A stretch of DNA of 64,000 nt. Source: UBA4742 sp963785815. Its GTDB lineage: Bacteria; Actinomycetota; Acidimicrobiia; Acidimicrobiales; Acidimicrobilacustridaceae. Position numbers and translations under genes: made by a program. The stretch spans positions 1,178,001 to 1,242,000 of the forward strand of contig CAWAWN010000002.1 in the NCBI GenBank assembly GCA_963785815.1. The letters are read 5' to 3'. This document shows, piece after piece, positions 51,474 to 61,021 of this stretch. The notes beneath the pieces were generated by a model, which was not told where the DNA came from, did no database searches, and saw only the letters and a list, made by a program, of their open reading frames with translations. The stretch's first letter is position 1. The number at the start of each line of letters is the position of its first letter.

Positions 51474-52625
51474 GTGACCGACTGGCCCGAGCTGGCCGCC
51501 ACCCTGGCCGCCGAGTTCGGCGAGCGGGCGGCAGAGGTCGACGCCAGCGGCCGCTTTCCCTCCGAGAACATCGATCGCCTGGCCGAGTCGGGCTACCTCC
51601 GCATGTCGCTCGGCGACGCGTCGGAGCCCGGCGCCGACCTGGCCACCGTGTGCGCGGCACAGCGAGCCCTGGCCCGAGGCTGCGCCTCGACCGCCCTGGC
51701 CGCCAACATGCACCTCTTCGCCGTGGGCTTCCACGCCGAGGCGGCGCGCCGGGGAGCGGGCCCGGTTCCGTCGCTGCTGCGGCGGGCGCGTCGGGGTGAG
51801 GTGGTGGGCGGCACCTTCGCCAGCTCGTTGTCCGACGAGGTCGACGACTCGGTCACGGCTCGGCCCATCGAGGGCGGCTGGGTGGTGCGAGGTCGGCGGC
51901 CCTTCTGCTCGATGGCGCCCCGCCTCGACCTGTGCTTCTGCTCAGCTCGCGTGGTGGACCCCGACCCGGGCGCGGAGGTGCGCTCGGGCTCGCCGGGACG
52001 AGCGTCGGCGCCGATGATCGCGTTCTGGCTGCCGCGACGGACCCGGCGGCTGTGGTTCGACGACACCTGGGACACCTTGGGCATGCGCGGCACCGGGTCC
52101 TTCGACGTGGTGCTCGATGACGTCGTGGTCCCGGCGGCCATGGCCCTCAGCCTGGGAGCGGCCGACGCGCCCTGGGATGCCGATGCCGAACGGTCCCAGG
52201 CCTGGTTCACCCTCACCATCAGCGCCGTCTACCTGGGCCTGGCCGAGCAGGTCGCGGCCGTGGCCCTGGGCGCGGTGGGCGAGCGGCGGGCGCGGGCGGC
52301 CGGCGTGACCCGCCTGGCCGGCTCGATCGGGGTCGAGCTGGCAACGGCGTCGGCCCTGTTGGCCGACGCGCTGGCGCGGCGGTCGCAGGGCCCGTTGCGC
52401 CAGGCGGACCTGGCGGTGGTCAAGCGTGAGGTGACGCGTCGGGCCGCCGAGGTGGCCTCGCGCTGCCTCACCCTGGTGGGCGGCCGCTCGTTGTCGCGCC
52501 GCCTGGTGATCGAGCGGCACTTCCGGGACCTGCAGGCGGGGCGGTTCCACCCCCCGTCGGACGAGCGCGCCCTGGAGATCATCGGCGTGCAGGTGCTGGC
52601 CGACGTCGCGGAGGCCCGACCGTGA
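51474..52625 (+). CDS. Acyl-CoA dehydrogenase-like flavoprotein
   Basis: A 383-residue protein. VCAAQRALARGCASTALAANMHLFAVGF, RRGEVVGGTFASSLSDEVDDS, WDTLGMRGTGSFDVVLDDVVVPAAMA and the four-helix C-terminal domain are as in the acyl-CoA dehydrogenase/hydroxylase group; the motif around the flavin (TLGMRGTGSFDV) matches the flavin-dependent monooxygenase or DszC-like branch. The usual catalytic Glu base is not obvious. GTG at 51474. Its stop overlaps the next start (GTGA), so it works with the PhyH enzyme. Confidence 0.8.
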   Translation: MTDWPELAATLAAEFGERAAEVDASGRFPSENIDRLAESGYLRMSLGDASEPGADLATVCAAQRALARGCASTALAANMHLFAVGFHAEAARRGAGPVPSLLRRARRGEVVGGTFASSLSDEVDDSVTARPIEGGWVVRGRRPFCSMAPRLDLCFCSARVVDPDPGAEVRSGSPGRASAPMIAFWLPRRTRRLWFDDTWDTLGMRGTGSFDVVLDDVVVPAAMALSLGAADAPWDADAERSQAWFTLTISAVYLGLAEQVAAVALGAVGERRARAAGVTRLAGSIGVELATASALLADALARRSQGPLRQADLAVVKREVTRRAAEVASRCLTLVGGRSLSRRLVIERHFRDLQAGRFHPPSDERALEIIGVQVLADVAEARP

Positions 52626-53647
52626 ACCCGGCCGCCGCGGCCGTCGACGTCCACGCCGACCTCGACCTGCGGGACTCCTCGCACCTGGTGGTGCCGGTCG
52701 ACGCCCAGCCGAGGGCTCGCCAGGAGGCGGGCGCGGCGTTGCGGGACCGCCTGCGCGCCGACGGCTACCTGCTGGTCCGCGGTCGTCTGGCCGGAACAGC
52801 GCGGGCGGAGCTGGACGCGGTGGGCGCGGCCGTGGCCGACGAGCTGGTGACGTCGGGTGTGGTGGCCGACGGCTCCCTGCGCACGTGCGCCCCGGTGCCC
52901 GAGATCGGCGACCCCCGGTACCTGCAGCTGCTGCGACGGGTCATGGCCGTCGAGGCCCTGCACCGGCTGGCCTACGCCGAGGAGCTGGTGGATCTGTCCC
53001 GGCTGATCGTGGGCGAGGACTGCATCGTCGTGCACCCGCGCAAGGTCATCCGCTTCGCCCACCCGCATGCCCTGGACCCGTCGTCCACCACCCAGGCCCA
53101 CCAGGACTACACCTACGTCCAGGGCGGCGCCGACGGGATCACCTGCTGGATCCCGCTGGGCGACGTCCCCCGCAGCCGGGGCGGGTTGGCGGTGCTCGTC
53201 GGATCGAGCCGCCAGGGCGTGCGCCCCATCGGACCGACCCGGCACCGCCGCGGATCGGGCCCCACCCTGGCCCGCGCCGAGGACGAGGGTGGCTGGGCCA
53301 GCACCGACTACCAGGCCGGCGACGTGCTGGTCATGCACGGCTTCACCGTCCACCGTGCCCTGCCCAACCGGTCCGATCGGACCCGCCTGTCGCTCGATCT
53401 GCGCTATCGCGGCGTGTCCCAGGCGTTGTCGGTGCCCGAGATGTGGCCGCCCCACCACCCGCAGATCGGTGAGTGGTCCGAGCTGGCTCGGGGCTGGACC
53501 AGCCGGGCCTGGTTGGAGGTGCCGCCCGGCACCCAGGTGGTGGGCACGCGCCCGGCGCGCCGGGGCCTGCAGGTCCCGCCTTCCGCGCTGATGGGCACCC
53601 CCGCCGCCACCCTCGCCGCCCCGGAACCTTCGTCACCGCAGGGGTGA
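52622..53647 (+). CDS. Phytanoyl-CoA dioxygenase-family (PhyH) Fe(II)/2-oxoglutarate oxygenase
   Basis: A 341-residue oxygenase. The iron ligands are His160 and Asp162 (TQAHQDYTYV) and His244 (VMHGFTVHRAL); Arg254 or Arg256 in the following segment probably binds 2-oxoglutarate. It hydroxylates or otherwise oxidises a small molecule. GTG at 52622 overlaps the flavoprotein stop by four bases. The flavoprotein and small protein upstream suggest a short oxidative pathway. Confidence 0.85.
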   Translation: MNPAAAAVDVHADLDLRDSSHLVVPVDAQPRARQEAGAALRDRLRADGYLLVRGRLAGTARAELDAVGAAVADELVTSGVVADGSLRTCAPVPEIGDPRYLQLLRRVMAVEALHRLAYAEELVDLSRLIVGEDCIVVHPRKVIRFAHPHALDPSSTTQAHQDYTYVQGGADGITCWIPLGDVPRSRGGLAVLVGSSRQGVRPIGPTRHRRGSGPTLARAEDEGGWASTDYQAGDVLVMHGFTVHRALPNRSDRTRLSLDLRYRGVSQALSVPEMWPPHHPQIGEWSELARGWTSRAWLEVPPGTQVVGTRPARRGLQVPPSALMGTPAATLAAPEPSSPQG

Positions 53648-53739
53648 CGAGGGTCACAGATCGGGGCGGGGCGTGTCTGGTCCGGGCGCGACGGGGTAGC
53701 TGGAAGTGGTACCGCCCAACCAGGCCAGAGGAGAAGACC

Positions 53740-54234
53740 ATGACCAGAACCGTCGTCGACGGCACCGAGTCCCCGAGCACCGAGGTGGTCACCGACCACG
53801 GCGTCGGGGAGACGTTGAACCTGGTCGGGCGGTTCGTGGCCGTGGTGGCCGCGGCCGTCCCGACCCTCATCGGCATCATCGCCCTGGCCAAGATCCAGTG
53901 GAGCCCGTTGGGCATGGACGCGCCGGCCGTCTCGGTGGCCGGGATGACCTTCCGGCCCTGGATCGCGATCGTGACCGTGGCGCTGGGCGTGCTGGCCCTG
54001 GCCGCGGCGGCCAGCTGGGACCGGGGGAGCAAGCTCTTCATGGGCGCGGTGCTGGTGGCCATCGGCATCGCCATCTTGGTGGCCAGCCCGACCCTCGAGG
54101 GCGTCGTGCTCGACGACCGCATGGGTTGGATGTCGATCATCGTGGGTGGCGTCCTGGCCGTCGTCGGCCTGGTCACAGGTGAGATCTGGACGTCGCGCCA
54201 CGTACGCCGCACCCAGGGGCCGATCTACGGCTGA
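53740..54234 (+). CDS. Four-helix membrane protein of unknown function
   Basis: A 164-residue protein with four hydrophobic segments (FVAVVAAAVPTLIGIIALAKI; IAIVTVALGVLALAAAA; FMGAVLVAIGIAILVA; IIVGGVLAVVGLVTG) and a polar N-terminus. ATG at 53740 follows AGAGGAG. No family is recognised; it is likely a small integral membrane protein. Confidence 0.75.
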   Translation: MTRTVVDGTESPSTEVVTDHGVGETLNLVGRFVAVVAAAVPTLIGIIALAKIQWSPLGMDAPAVSVAGMTFRPWIAIVTVALGVLALAAAASWDRGSKLFMGAVLVAIGIAILVASPTLEGVVLDDRMGWMSIIVGGVLAVVGLVTGEIWTSRHVRRTQGPIYG

Positions 54235-54338
54235 GCTGGGACGCGCCGGCGGGGAGGCTCGCCCACAGGCGGGCCGATCGAGCGCAGCTCCACGCGTCGC
54301 GCCATCATGGTCGCCCAGCGCTGACCAGGAGGCCCGTC

Positions 54339-55787
54339 GTGGCGACCGAAGCACCAACCGATCCGTCCGTCCACACCGAGCCGCTGGGTGCGGTGCCCCA
54401 TCCGAGCGCCTCGGAACGGGCCGCGCACGGCAAGGCCGCCCGGGCGGAGGTTCCCCGCACCAGCCACGGCGAGTGGGCGCCCGCCTCGGATCGCCCCGAT
54501 CCGCTGGCCCTGCTCGAAGCCCAGGAGGCGACCCGGGTCCCCGAGCTGGTCCCCATCCGCCACGGGCGCATGGCCGCCTCGCCCTTCGCCTTCTACCGGG
54601 GCGCGGCCAACGTGCTGGCCGCCGATCTGGCCTCGGTGCCCCACACGGGGCTCAAGGTGCAGCTCTGCGGTGACGCCCACCTGGTGAACTTCGGCGGCTT
54701 CGCCTCTCCCGAGCGCAGCATGCTCTTCGACCTCAACGACTTCGACGAGACCCTCCCTGGTCCCTTCGAGTGGGACGTCAAGCGGTTGGGCGCCAGCCTG
54801 GAGGTGGCCGGTCGGAGCCGGGGCTTCGACCGCAAGATCCGCGCCGGCATCGTCACCGACGCGGTGCGGACCTACCGCGAGGCCATGCGGCGCTTCGCCC
54901 GCACCCAGAACCTCGACGTCTGGTACGCCCGGTTGGCGGTGGACGACATCGTGGCCCGGTGGGGCCAGAGCCTCGGTGGCGAGGCCCTCAAGGCCTTCCG
55001 CCGGACGGTGGAGAAGGCCGAGTCGAAGGACCGGCTCAAGGCCGAGGCCAAGCTGACCGAGCTGGTGGACGGCGAACCGCGCTTCATCAGCGATCCGCCG
55101 TTGCTGGTGCCGGCCGAGGAGCTGTACGAGGATGCCGAACGCCAGGTCCTCGAGCAGAGCATGCACGACACCCTGCGCACCTACCGCCACACCCTCCAGG
55201 ACGATCGCCGGCACCTGCTCGAGAGCTACCGCTTCACCCAGCTGGCCCGCAAGGTGGTGGGTGTGGGCAGCGTGGGCACCCGTTGCTGGGTGGCGCTCAT
55301 GGTCGGCCTCGACAACGGGGACCCGCTCTTCCTGCAGGTGAAGGAGGCCGAGGCCTCGGTCATGGAGCCGTACCTGGGCCGCAGCGGCTTCGCCAACCAC
55401 GGCCAGCGGGTGGTGCAGGGCCAGCGCCTGGTGCAGGCCGCCAGCGACATCTTCCTGGGCTGGGCCCAGGTCCCCAACGGCGTCGACGGTCGACCCCACG
55501 ACTACTACATGCGCCAGCTGTGGGACTGGAAGGCGTCGGCCAACGTCGACACCATGGCCCCGGAGATGTTCGACGTGTACGGCCAGATCTGCGGCTGGAC
55601 CCTGGCCCGGGCCCACGCCCGATCCGGCGACCGGGTGGCCATCGCCGCCTACCTGGGCTCCTCCGACGTGTTCGACCAGGCCATCGCCCGGTTCTCCGTG
55701 CACTACGCCGACCAGAACGAGCTCGACCACGCCGCCCTGGTCGACGCCATCGCCAGCGGGCGCATGGAGGCCACCCCCGACGTCTGA
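54339..55787 (+). CDS. DUF2252-family protein (kinase-like fold)
   Basis: A 482-residue protein. LCGDAHLVNFGGFASPERSMLFDLNDFDET is the diagnostic DUF2252 region, which resembles the catalytic loop and metal site of aminoglycoside phosphotransferase-like kinases. FYRGAANVLAADL and VVGVGSVGTRCWVALMVG are also typical. The substrate is unknown. GTG at 54339. Confidence 0.9.
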   Translation: MATEAPTDPSVHTEPLGAVPHPSASERAAHGKAARAEVPRTSHGEWAPASDRPDPLALLEAQEATRVPELVPIRHGRMAASPFAFYRGAANVLAADLASVPHTGLKVQLCGDAHLVNFGGFASPERSMLFDLNDFDETLPGPFEWDVKRLGASLEVAGRSRGFDRKIRAGIVTDAVRTYREAMRRFARTQNLDVWYARLAVDDIVARWGQSLGGEALKAFRRTVEKAESKDRLKAEAKLTELVDGEPRFISDPPLLVPAEELYEDAERQVLEQSMHDTLRTYRHTLQDDRRHLLESYRFTQLARKVVGVGSVGTRCWVALMVGLDNGDPLFLQVKEAEASVMEPYLGRSGFANHGQRVVQGQRLVQAASDIFLGWAQVPNGVDGRPHDYYMRQLWDWKASANVDTMAPEMFDVYGQICGWTLARAHARSGDRVAIAAYLGSSDVFDQAIARFSVHYADQNELDHAALVDAIASGRMEATPDV

Positions 55788-55830
55788 ACCTGGGCGAGGC
55801 GGGCGTCGCGCCCGCATCGGGCCCGGTCGG

Positions 55831-56509
55831 TCAGCCCGGGCGGGAGCGGTGGCCGGGCACGACCAGGCCCCGCTCGTAGGCGTAGATGACCGCCTGCACC
55901 CGGTCGCGCAGGCCGAGCTTGGTCAGGATGTGGCCCACGTGGCTCTTGATGGTGGCCTCGGACAGGTACAGGTGGGTGGCGATCTCCTGGTTCGTGCACC
56001 CGGCGGCCAGCTCCAGCAGCACCTCGCGCTCTCGGCCGGTCAGGCTGGCCAGGGCGGGATCGGGGTCGGCGGGGGGAGCCTGGTCGAGGAAGTGGTCGAC
56101 CAGGCGGCGGGTCACGGTGGGTGACATCACCGCGTCGCCCCGGTGGGCCAGGCGGATGGCCTGGAGCAGCTCGGGTGCCGGCGCGTCCTTGAGCAGGAAG
56201 CCGCTGGCCCCGGCCTGCAGGCCGGCGTAGACCGCGTCATCGAGGTCGAACGTGGTCAGGATCGAGCACGCGCAAGGCGCCGTCGGAGGCTTCCAGGATG
56301 CGGCGGCAGGCCTCGATGCCGTCGAGTCGGGGCATGCGCACGTCGACCAGCAGGACGTCGAGGTCGCGGCTGCGGGCCAGCTCGACGGCCTCGAGCCCGT
56401 CGGCCGCCTCGCCCACCACCTCCATGTCCTCCTGGGCCTCGACGATCACCCGCAGGCCGGCGCGGACCAGGTCCTGGTCGTCGACCAGGCCGACTCGGAT
56501 GGGGTTCAC
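55831..56509 (-). pseudogene. NarL/LuxR-type response regulator, frameshifted
   Basis: GTG at 56509 begins a receiver domain (IRVGLVDDQDLVRAGLRVI; phosphorylatable Asp56 in LLVDVRMPRLDG) that goes out of frame near 56263: the mRNA there reads CTC-G-ATC-CTG-ACC, and removing the extra G gives RVLILTTFDLDDAVYAGLQAG, the expected continuation. A LuxR-type DNA-binding domain (LTGREREVLLELAAGCTNQEIATHLYLSEATIKSHVGHILTKL) ends at 55831. It is overlapped by the histidine-kinase stop (GTGA). Confidence 0.8.
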
Positions 56510-57538
56510 CGATCGGTCGGGGTGGGGAACATGACCTCGACCGAGAAGCCCCCGCGTCGGCTCGGACCGGTGACCAGGCTGCCGTCGTACATGGCGGCGC
56601 GCTCGCGGATGCCGACCAGACCCTGGCCCCGCCCGTCCGAGGGGGCGGTGCCCGCTTGGCGGCGGCCGTCGTCGGTCACCCGGGCCGAGACGCTGCGCCG
56701 GCTCGAACCGCAGCTCGACCTCGCTGGCTGCTCCCCGACCGGCGTGCTTGAGCGTGTTGGTCAGCGCCTCCTGGACGATGCGGTAGAGGGCCAGCTGCAC
56801 ACCGGGGGCCACCGCCCGGGGCTCACCCTGCACCGACAGCTCGACGTCCAGTCCGGCCTGGCGCACCCCGTCGACCAGGTCGGGGATCTCGCCCAGCCCG
56901 GGCTGGGGTCGGCGGTCGGCGCCCGGACCGTCGGGGCGCAGCACGTCCAACAGCCGGCGCATCTCGTCGAGGGCCTGGCGGCCGGCGCCGGTCACGGCCT
57001 GCATGGCGTGCTGGGCCTGGTCGGGGTCGTCGGCGATGGCGTAGGTGGCGGCCTCGGCCTGGATGACCATGACGCTCAGGTTGTGGGCCACCACGTCGTG
57101 CAGCTCGCGGGCGATGGCCGACCGCTCGGTCGTCACGGCCTGGCGCATCTCGGCCTCCCGGTCGGCCTCGAGGCGATCGGTCCGGGCCTCCAGCTCGGCC
57201 AGGTAGGCCCGCCGGTTGCGCAGGTCGTCGCCCAGCAGGACGGCGGCCAGCGCGATGGCCGGCGGTCCCAGGAAGCTGCCGGGGGTCTCGCCGAAGTGGA
57301 ACCGGGTGGCGGCCATGGCGATGCCGACGAGCACGATGGCCGTGGCCACCAGGGCGTCGCGGCGCTCGCCGTGGGCGGCCACCGTGTACAGCGCGACCAG
57401 GATGGCCAGATCGGCGGGGCCCAGGGAGATGGCGAAGGCCCACTGCACGAGCGCCACCGCGGCGATGACCAGGAACACCACGGTGGGCGCCTGTCGGCGG
57501 GAGGCCATGGGGACGGCCAGGGCGGCGGCCACGGCCAA
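56506..57538 (-). pseudogene. NarL-type sensor histidine kinase, frameshifted in the ATPase domain
   Basis: Membrane segments, then the phosphorylation site AIARELHDVVAHNLSVMVIQAEA (His of the HisKA_3 type) and the start of the ATPase domain (QEALTNTLKHAG) are in frame down to about 56705. The rest, VSARVTDDGRRQAGTAPSDGRGQGLVGIRERAAMYDG, continues in another frame to the TGA at 56506. One base gained or two lost around 56695-56705 explains it. The frame remains open upstream of the TTG at 57538 to beyond 57700 with membrane-like residues but no usual start codon, so the N-terminus is unresolved. Confidence 0.72.
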
Positions 57539-57766
57539 CGAGGCCCACCGCCCGTCCTCGAAGCGGGCCGAGCCGCCGATGACGGCGGCGCTGACCGCGA
57601 ACAGGGCCCCGGCGCAGCTGGCGTCGACCAGGGTCGGATGGTGGTGCAGCCAGGCCCGGGCGCGGGAGACACGGCCCGAGCCTACGAGACGGCGCCGGCG
57701 AGCGGCATCCGCCCCACGGTGGATGCCCGCTCCTCCTTGCGGCCGAGCGGGCGAGCCGCGACGTCC

Positions 57767-57997
57767 CTACTGATCGTGGTCCTGCGCCTGCGCTTCCTGG
57801 TCGATCCCGGATGCGACCGCGATGAGCGCCGCACCCACCACGCCCAGGACGACGGCCAACGCCAGGAACTGGTAGGAGATGGGCTTGCTGAGCAGCGCCC
57901 ACACCAGCACCCCCAGCGCCGTCGGCACCATGATCCCGCCCACGACGGCGAACACCGACGCCCATCCGGCTCCCGACTGGCGGACCTCACCAGCCAT
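57767..57997 (-). CDS. Small two-helix membrane protein
   Basis: A 76-residue protein with two transmembrane segments (VFAVVGGIMVPTALGVLVWALL; FLALAVVLGVVGAALIAVASG) and an acidic/Gln tail. ATG at 57997 is preceded by AAGGAGGGG, a strong ribosome binding site. It overlaps the GT39 gene end by 11 bases on the same strand. No family recognised. Confidence 0.72.
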   Translation of the reverse strand: MAGEVRQSGAGWASVFAVVGGIMVPTALGVLVWALLSKPISYQFLALAVVLGVVGAALIAVASGIDQEAQAQDHDQ

Positions 57998-59969
57998 GTC
58001 TCCCCTCCTTCCGGGTGGCGATCGGACGCGCCGTGGACCGCGACGCCACCCGAGGGTAGCCACCCGCGGCGCCGCGGACGGTGAGGTGGCTGGACCGGCA
58101 GCGGAGCAGGAGGTCAGCGGTGACCAGGGGCAGCTGAGCAGCCGGTTGCCGGGGGCACATCGATCGCAGCAGACGGGTGGTGGGCGTCGACAAGGCCGGG
58201 TCGACCAGGACGTAGCCGATCGCATCGGATCGGATGAGCTGGCGCAGGCGGGTCGTTGGGGGGAGTGGCTCGTTGCCGAAGAAGCCGCCCAGGCCCACGA
58301 CTGGACCGTCGGCCACCACCCAGGCCCCGGCGTCGTCGGTCGTGGCCAGGGCCAACGGGTGGCGCACGCCGGCCGTGCGCGCCTCGACCCAGCGCAGGGC
58401 TGGACCCAACGCCGCCACCTCGGCCGCGGTGTCCACCCGGGTGAGTGCCGGCCCGGCCCGGGGATCGCCCCCGTCGGTGGGGTGGCGCAACGGCTGGAGG
58501 GCCCACACCAGCGGCCCGATCAGCAGCGCCGCCGCGCCCAGGGCCACCGCCGGTCGCCACCACCGCTCGACCCGCGACCCGGTGCCCCCGGCTCGCCCGG
58601 TCCCGGGGGCGCCGAGCCTCGACGCCACCAGCAGCACCACGGCCAGGCACCCACCCAACGCGATGGTGGGTGCCACCCAGGCGAAGCTGCCGCCGGCGCG
58701 TTGGGCGATCTGGTAGCCGGCCAGGGCGGATCCGCCGATGGCCGCCGGCAGGAGCCAGCCCAGGGCCTGGCCGCGGCGCCAGGCCTCGATCCACAGGACG
58801 GTGCCGGCGCCGACGGTGGCGGCCACCTGAGGGGCGGCCTCGTTGGCGTAGTAGAGGTGGGACACCCCTCCGCCGAAGCTGATGACGGCGACGGCGGTGC
58901 CCAGCCACACCGCCCACAGGATCCATCCACCCCGCTCCGCGGCCGGGTGCCGACGGCGCCACGCCACCCACAGACCGCTGGCCGAGGCCAGCCCGGCCAG
59001 GGGCAGCAGCCAGCCGATCTGGCCGCCGAAGCCGCCGGTCAACAGCCGAAGCGGCCCCCGCGCCCCGAGCGATCCGGACCCGGCGGGGGAGGCGGCCGTG
59101 GGGGTCGCCGGGGATGCCAGCTGGCCCGCCGTCCGGTGGGTTGGGTGGGCCGGTCGTCGCGAGCCCACCAGCCGGTCCAGCCCGTTGGTGACGAAGGTGA
59201 GCTCGAGCTCGGAGTCGTGGGCGCTGCCCTCGACGTAGGGGCGCTGCGAGGCCGGCGTCAGGTCGACCAGGGCCGGCCAGGCCAGCGTGCCCACGGCCAC
59301 CACCGCGCCCAGCGCGGCCAGGCGCAGGGCGCGCCGGCGCGTGGCGCTCGGTCCGCACAGCAGGTAGGCGCCGCCCACGGCGGGCAGGATCATCCAGGCG
59401 GTGAGGGACTTGGCCACCGAGGCGGTGGCCACCAGCACGCCCGTGGCGACCAACCAGCTCAGCCGGTCGGACTGCAGGGCCCGCGTGGTGGTGTAGGCGG
59501 CGCCCACCAGCAGCAGCATGAGCAGGGTGTCGGGGTTGTTGTCGCGGTTGATGGCCACCACCACAGGCGTGACCGTCAGCACCACCGCCGCGATCAACCC
59601 GGCCCCGAACCCCTGCCACCGCGACACCGCCAGGTACAGGACCAGCACGGTGGCTGCTCCCTCCAACGCCTGGGGGACGAGCAGCACCCACCCGTGGTAG
59701 CCGAACAGCCGGACGAACCCGACCTGGATCCAGAAGGCCAGCGGCGGCTTGTCGGTCGTCACCAGCCGGGCCGGGTCGAAGGTCCCGAAGAAGAACCCCG
59801 ACCAGCTGCGGTCCATCGAGCGCACCGACGCCGCGTAGTAGAGGTTCCCCCAGCCCTCGCCGGTGATGCCCCACGCGTAGGACACGAGGGCGAGCGCCAC
59901 GACCGACCCCACGGCCAGCCGCCGGGCCGGAGCTGGAGCCGTCGGGGTGGGAGGTGGCGGGGTGGTCAC
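57987..59969 (-). CDS. GT39-family (ArnT/PMT-like) membrane glycosyltransferase
   Basis: A 660-residue protein with about 12 transmembrane helices in two blocks. NLYYAASVRSMDRSWSGFFFGTFDPARLVTTDKPPLAFWIQVGFVRLFG (residues about 42-90) is the PMT/ArnT signature region, containing the acidic catalytic segment in the first external loop and DKPPLAFW. The family transfers sugar from a polyprenyl phosphate to protein, lipid or wall acceptors outside the membrane. The extracytoplasmic C-terminal domain (ALGPALRWVEARTAGVRHPLALATTDDAGAWV) may bind the acceptor. GTG at 59969. Confidence 0.87.
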   Translation of the reverse strand: MTTPPPPTPTAPAPARRLAVGSVVALALVSYAWGITGEGWGNLYYAASVRSMDRSWSGFFFGTFDPARLVTTDKPPLAFWIQVGFVRLFGYHGWVLLVPQALEGAATVLVLYLAVSRWQGFGAGLIAAVVLTVTPVVVAINRDNNPDTLLMLLLVGAAYTTTRALQSDRLSWLVATGVLVATASVAKSLTAWMILPAVGGAYLLCGPSATRRRALRLAALGAVVAVGTLAWPALVDLTPASQRPYVEGSAHDSELELTFVTNGLDRLVGSRRPAHPTHRTAGQLASPATPTAASPAGSGSLGARGPLRLLTGGFGGQIGWLLPLAGLASASGLWVAWRRRHPAAERGGWILWAVWLGTAVAVISFGGGVSHLYYANEAAPQVAATVGAGTVLWIEAWRRGQALGWLLPAAIGGSALAGYQIAQRAGGSFAWVAPTIALGGCLAVVLLVASRLGAPGTGRAGGTGSRVERWWRPAVALGAAALLIGPLVWALQPLRHPTDGGDPRAGPALTRVDTAAEVAALGPALRWVEARTAGVRHPLALATTDDAGAWVVADGPVVGLGGFFGNEPLPPTTRLRQLIRSDAIGYVLVDPALSTPTTRLLRSMCPRQPAAQLPLVTADLLLRCRSSHLTVRGAAGGYPRVASRSTARPIATRKEGRHGW

Positions 59970-60205
59970 CCGGCCCGCGTGGGTGCTGGGACCAGGCGGG
60001 CGGACGCGGGCATCGGCGGGGACGGTACCGGCGCGCGGGTGAGAGCCCGATGAGATCGGAGGCCGTCGCGCCGCGATCCGTCTCCGGAGGGAGCCCGGTT
60101 CCGCCGCCGGGGGGATCCCACGTGGCCGCAGGGGTGAGGTCGGTGCCGGGGCAAGCCCTCCGACGGTGGTGGCCGGCGCGGGTCGACGGTTCGTAGCGTT
60201 GTGGG

Positions 60206-61021
60206 GTGCTCGACCCGACCGAACGCCCCCGCCCCACCCAGGCCGCCTGGTGGACCGGCCGGGGCCGGCTGCGGGTGCCCGAGATCACGGCCGTGTTCTG
60301 GACCATCAAGAGCCTGTCCACGGCCATGGGCGAGTCCACCTAGGACTACCTGGTGCACGCCCTGCACCCGGTGCCGGCGGTGCTCCTCGGGTTCGTCGGC
60401 TTCGTGGTGGCCATCCCCATCCAGCTGGCCCGTCGGCGCTACGTGGCCTGGTCGTACTGGCTGGCCGTGGTCATGGTCGGGGTGTTCGGCACCATGGCCG
60501 CCGACGTGCTCCACGTCGGGTTCGGGGTCCCCTACGTGGCCTCCAGCGCCCTGTGCGCGGTGGCGTTGGCCGTGGTGTTCGTGGGGTGGTACCGGGTGGA
60601 GGGCACCCTGTCGATCCACCTGGTCGACACCTCTCGCCGCGAGGCCTTCTACTGGGCGGCGGTGGTGACCACCTTCGCCCTGGGCACCGCCGTCGGCGAC
60701 CTCACCGCCAACTCGCTCGGCCTGGGCTACCCGGTCTCCATGGTCCTGTTCGGCGCCATCATGGTGGTGCCGATCGTGGGCTACCGGTACCTGGACTGGA
60801 GCCCGGTGCTGTGCTTCTGGTTCGCCTACGTGCTCACCCGTCCGCTCGGCGCCTCGTTCGCCGACTGGCTGGGCAAGCCCATCGAGTCAGGCGGCCTGGG
60901 CTGGGGGAGCGGACCGGTGGCCCTGGTCCTGACCCTGGCCATCGTGGGGCTGGTGGCCTGGCTGAGCGTCACCCATCGCGACGTGCAGCTCGACCCGCCT
61001 CCGGCACCGACGGGGTCGTGA
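60206..61021 (+). pseudogene. COG4705-like membrane protein with in-frame amber codon
   Basis: The frame from GTG 60206 reads LRVPEITAVFWTIKSLSTAMGEST, then TAG at 60341-60343, then DYLVHALHPVPAVLLGFVGFVVAIPIQ and six to seven further membrane segments down to 61021. The upstream 45 codons match the family N-terminus, so the stop replaces an internal codon (likely TCG to TAG). Without readthrough only a shortened protein from GTG 60353 would be made. COG4705 proteins are membrane-anchored proteins of unknown function. Confidence 0.72.

Noticed and set aside
53660..53739. Promoter ahead of the four-helix membrane protein
   Set aside because: Several G-rich words could be read as promoter elements, but none has a convincing pair with correct spacing.
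59970..60205. Structured RNA in the gap between the GT39 and COG4705-like genes
   Set aside because: Several G/C-rich inverted stretches exist but none stands out above the base composition; no known riboswitch motif was recognised.
60341..60343. TAG read as pyrrolysine or other recoded amino acid
   Set aside because: No pyl genes or recoding signal are visible and TAG ends other genes in this window; a point mutation is simpler.
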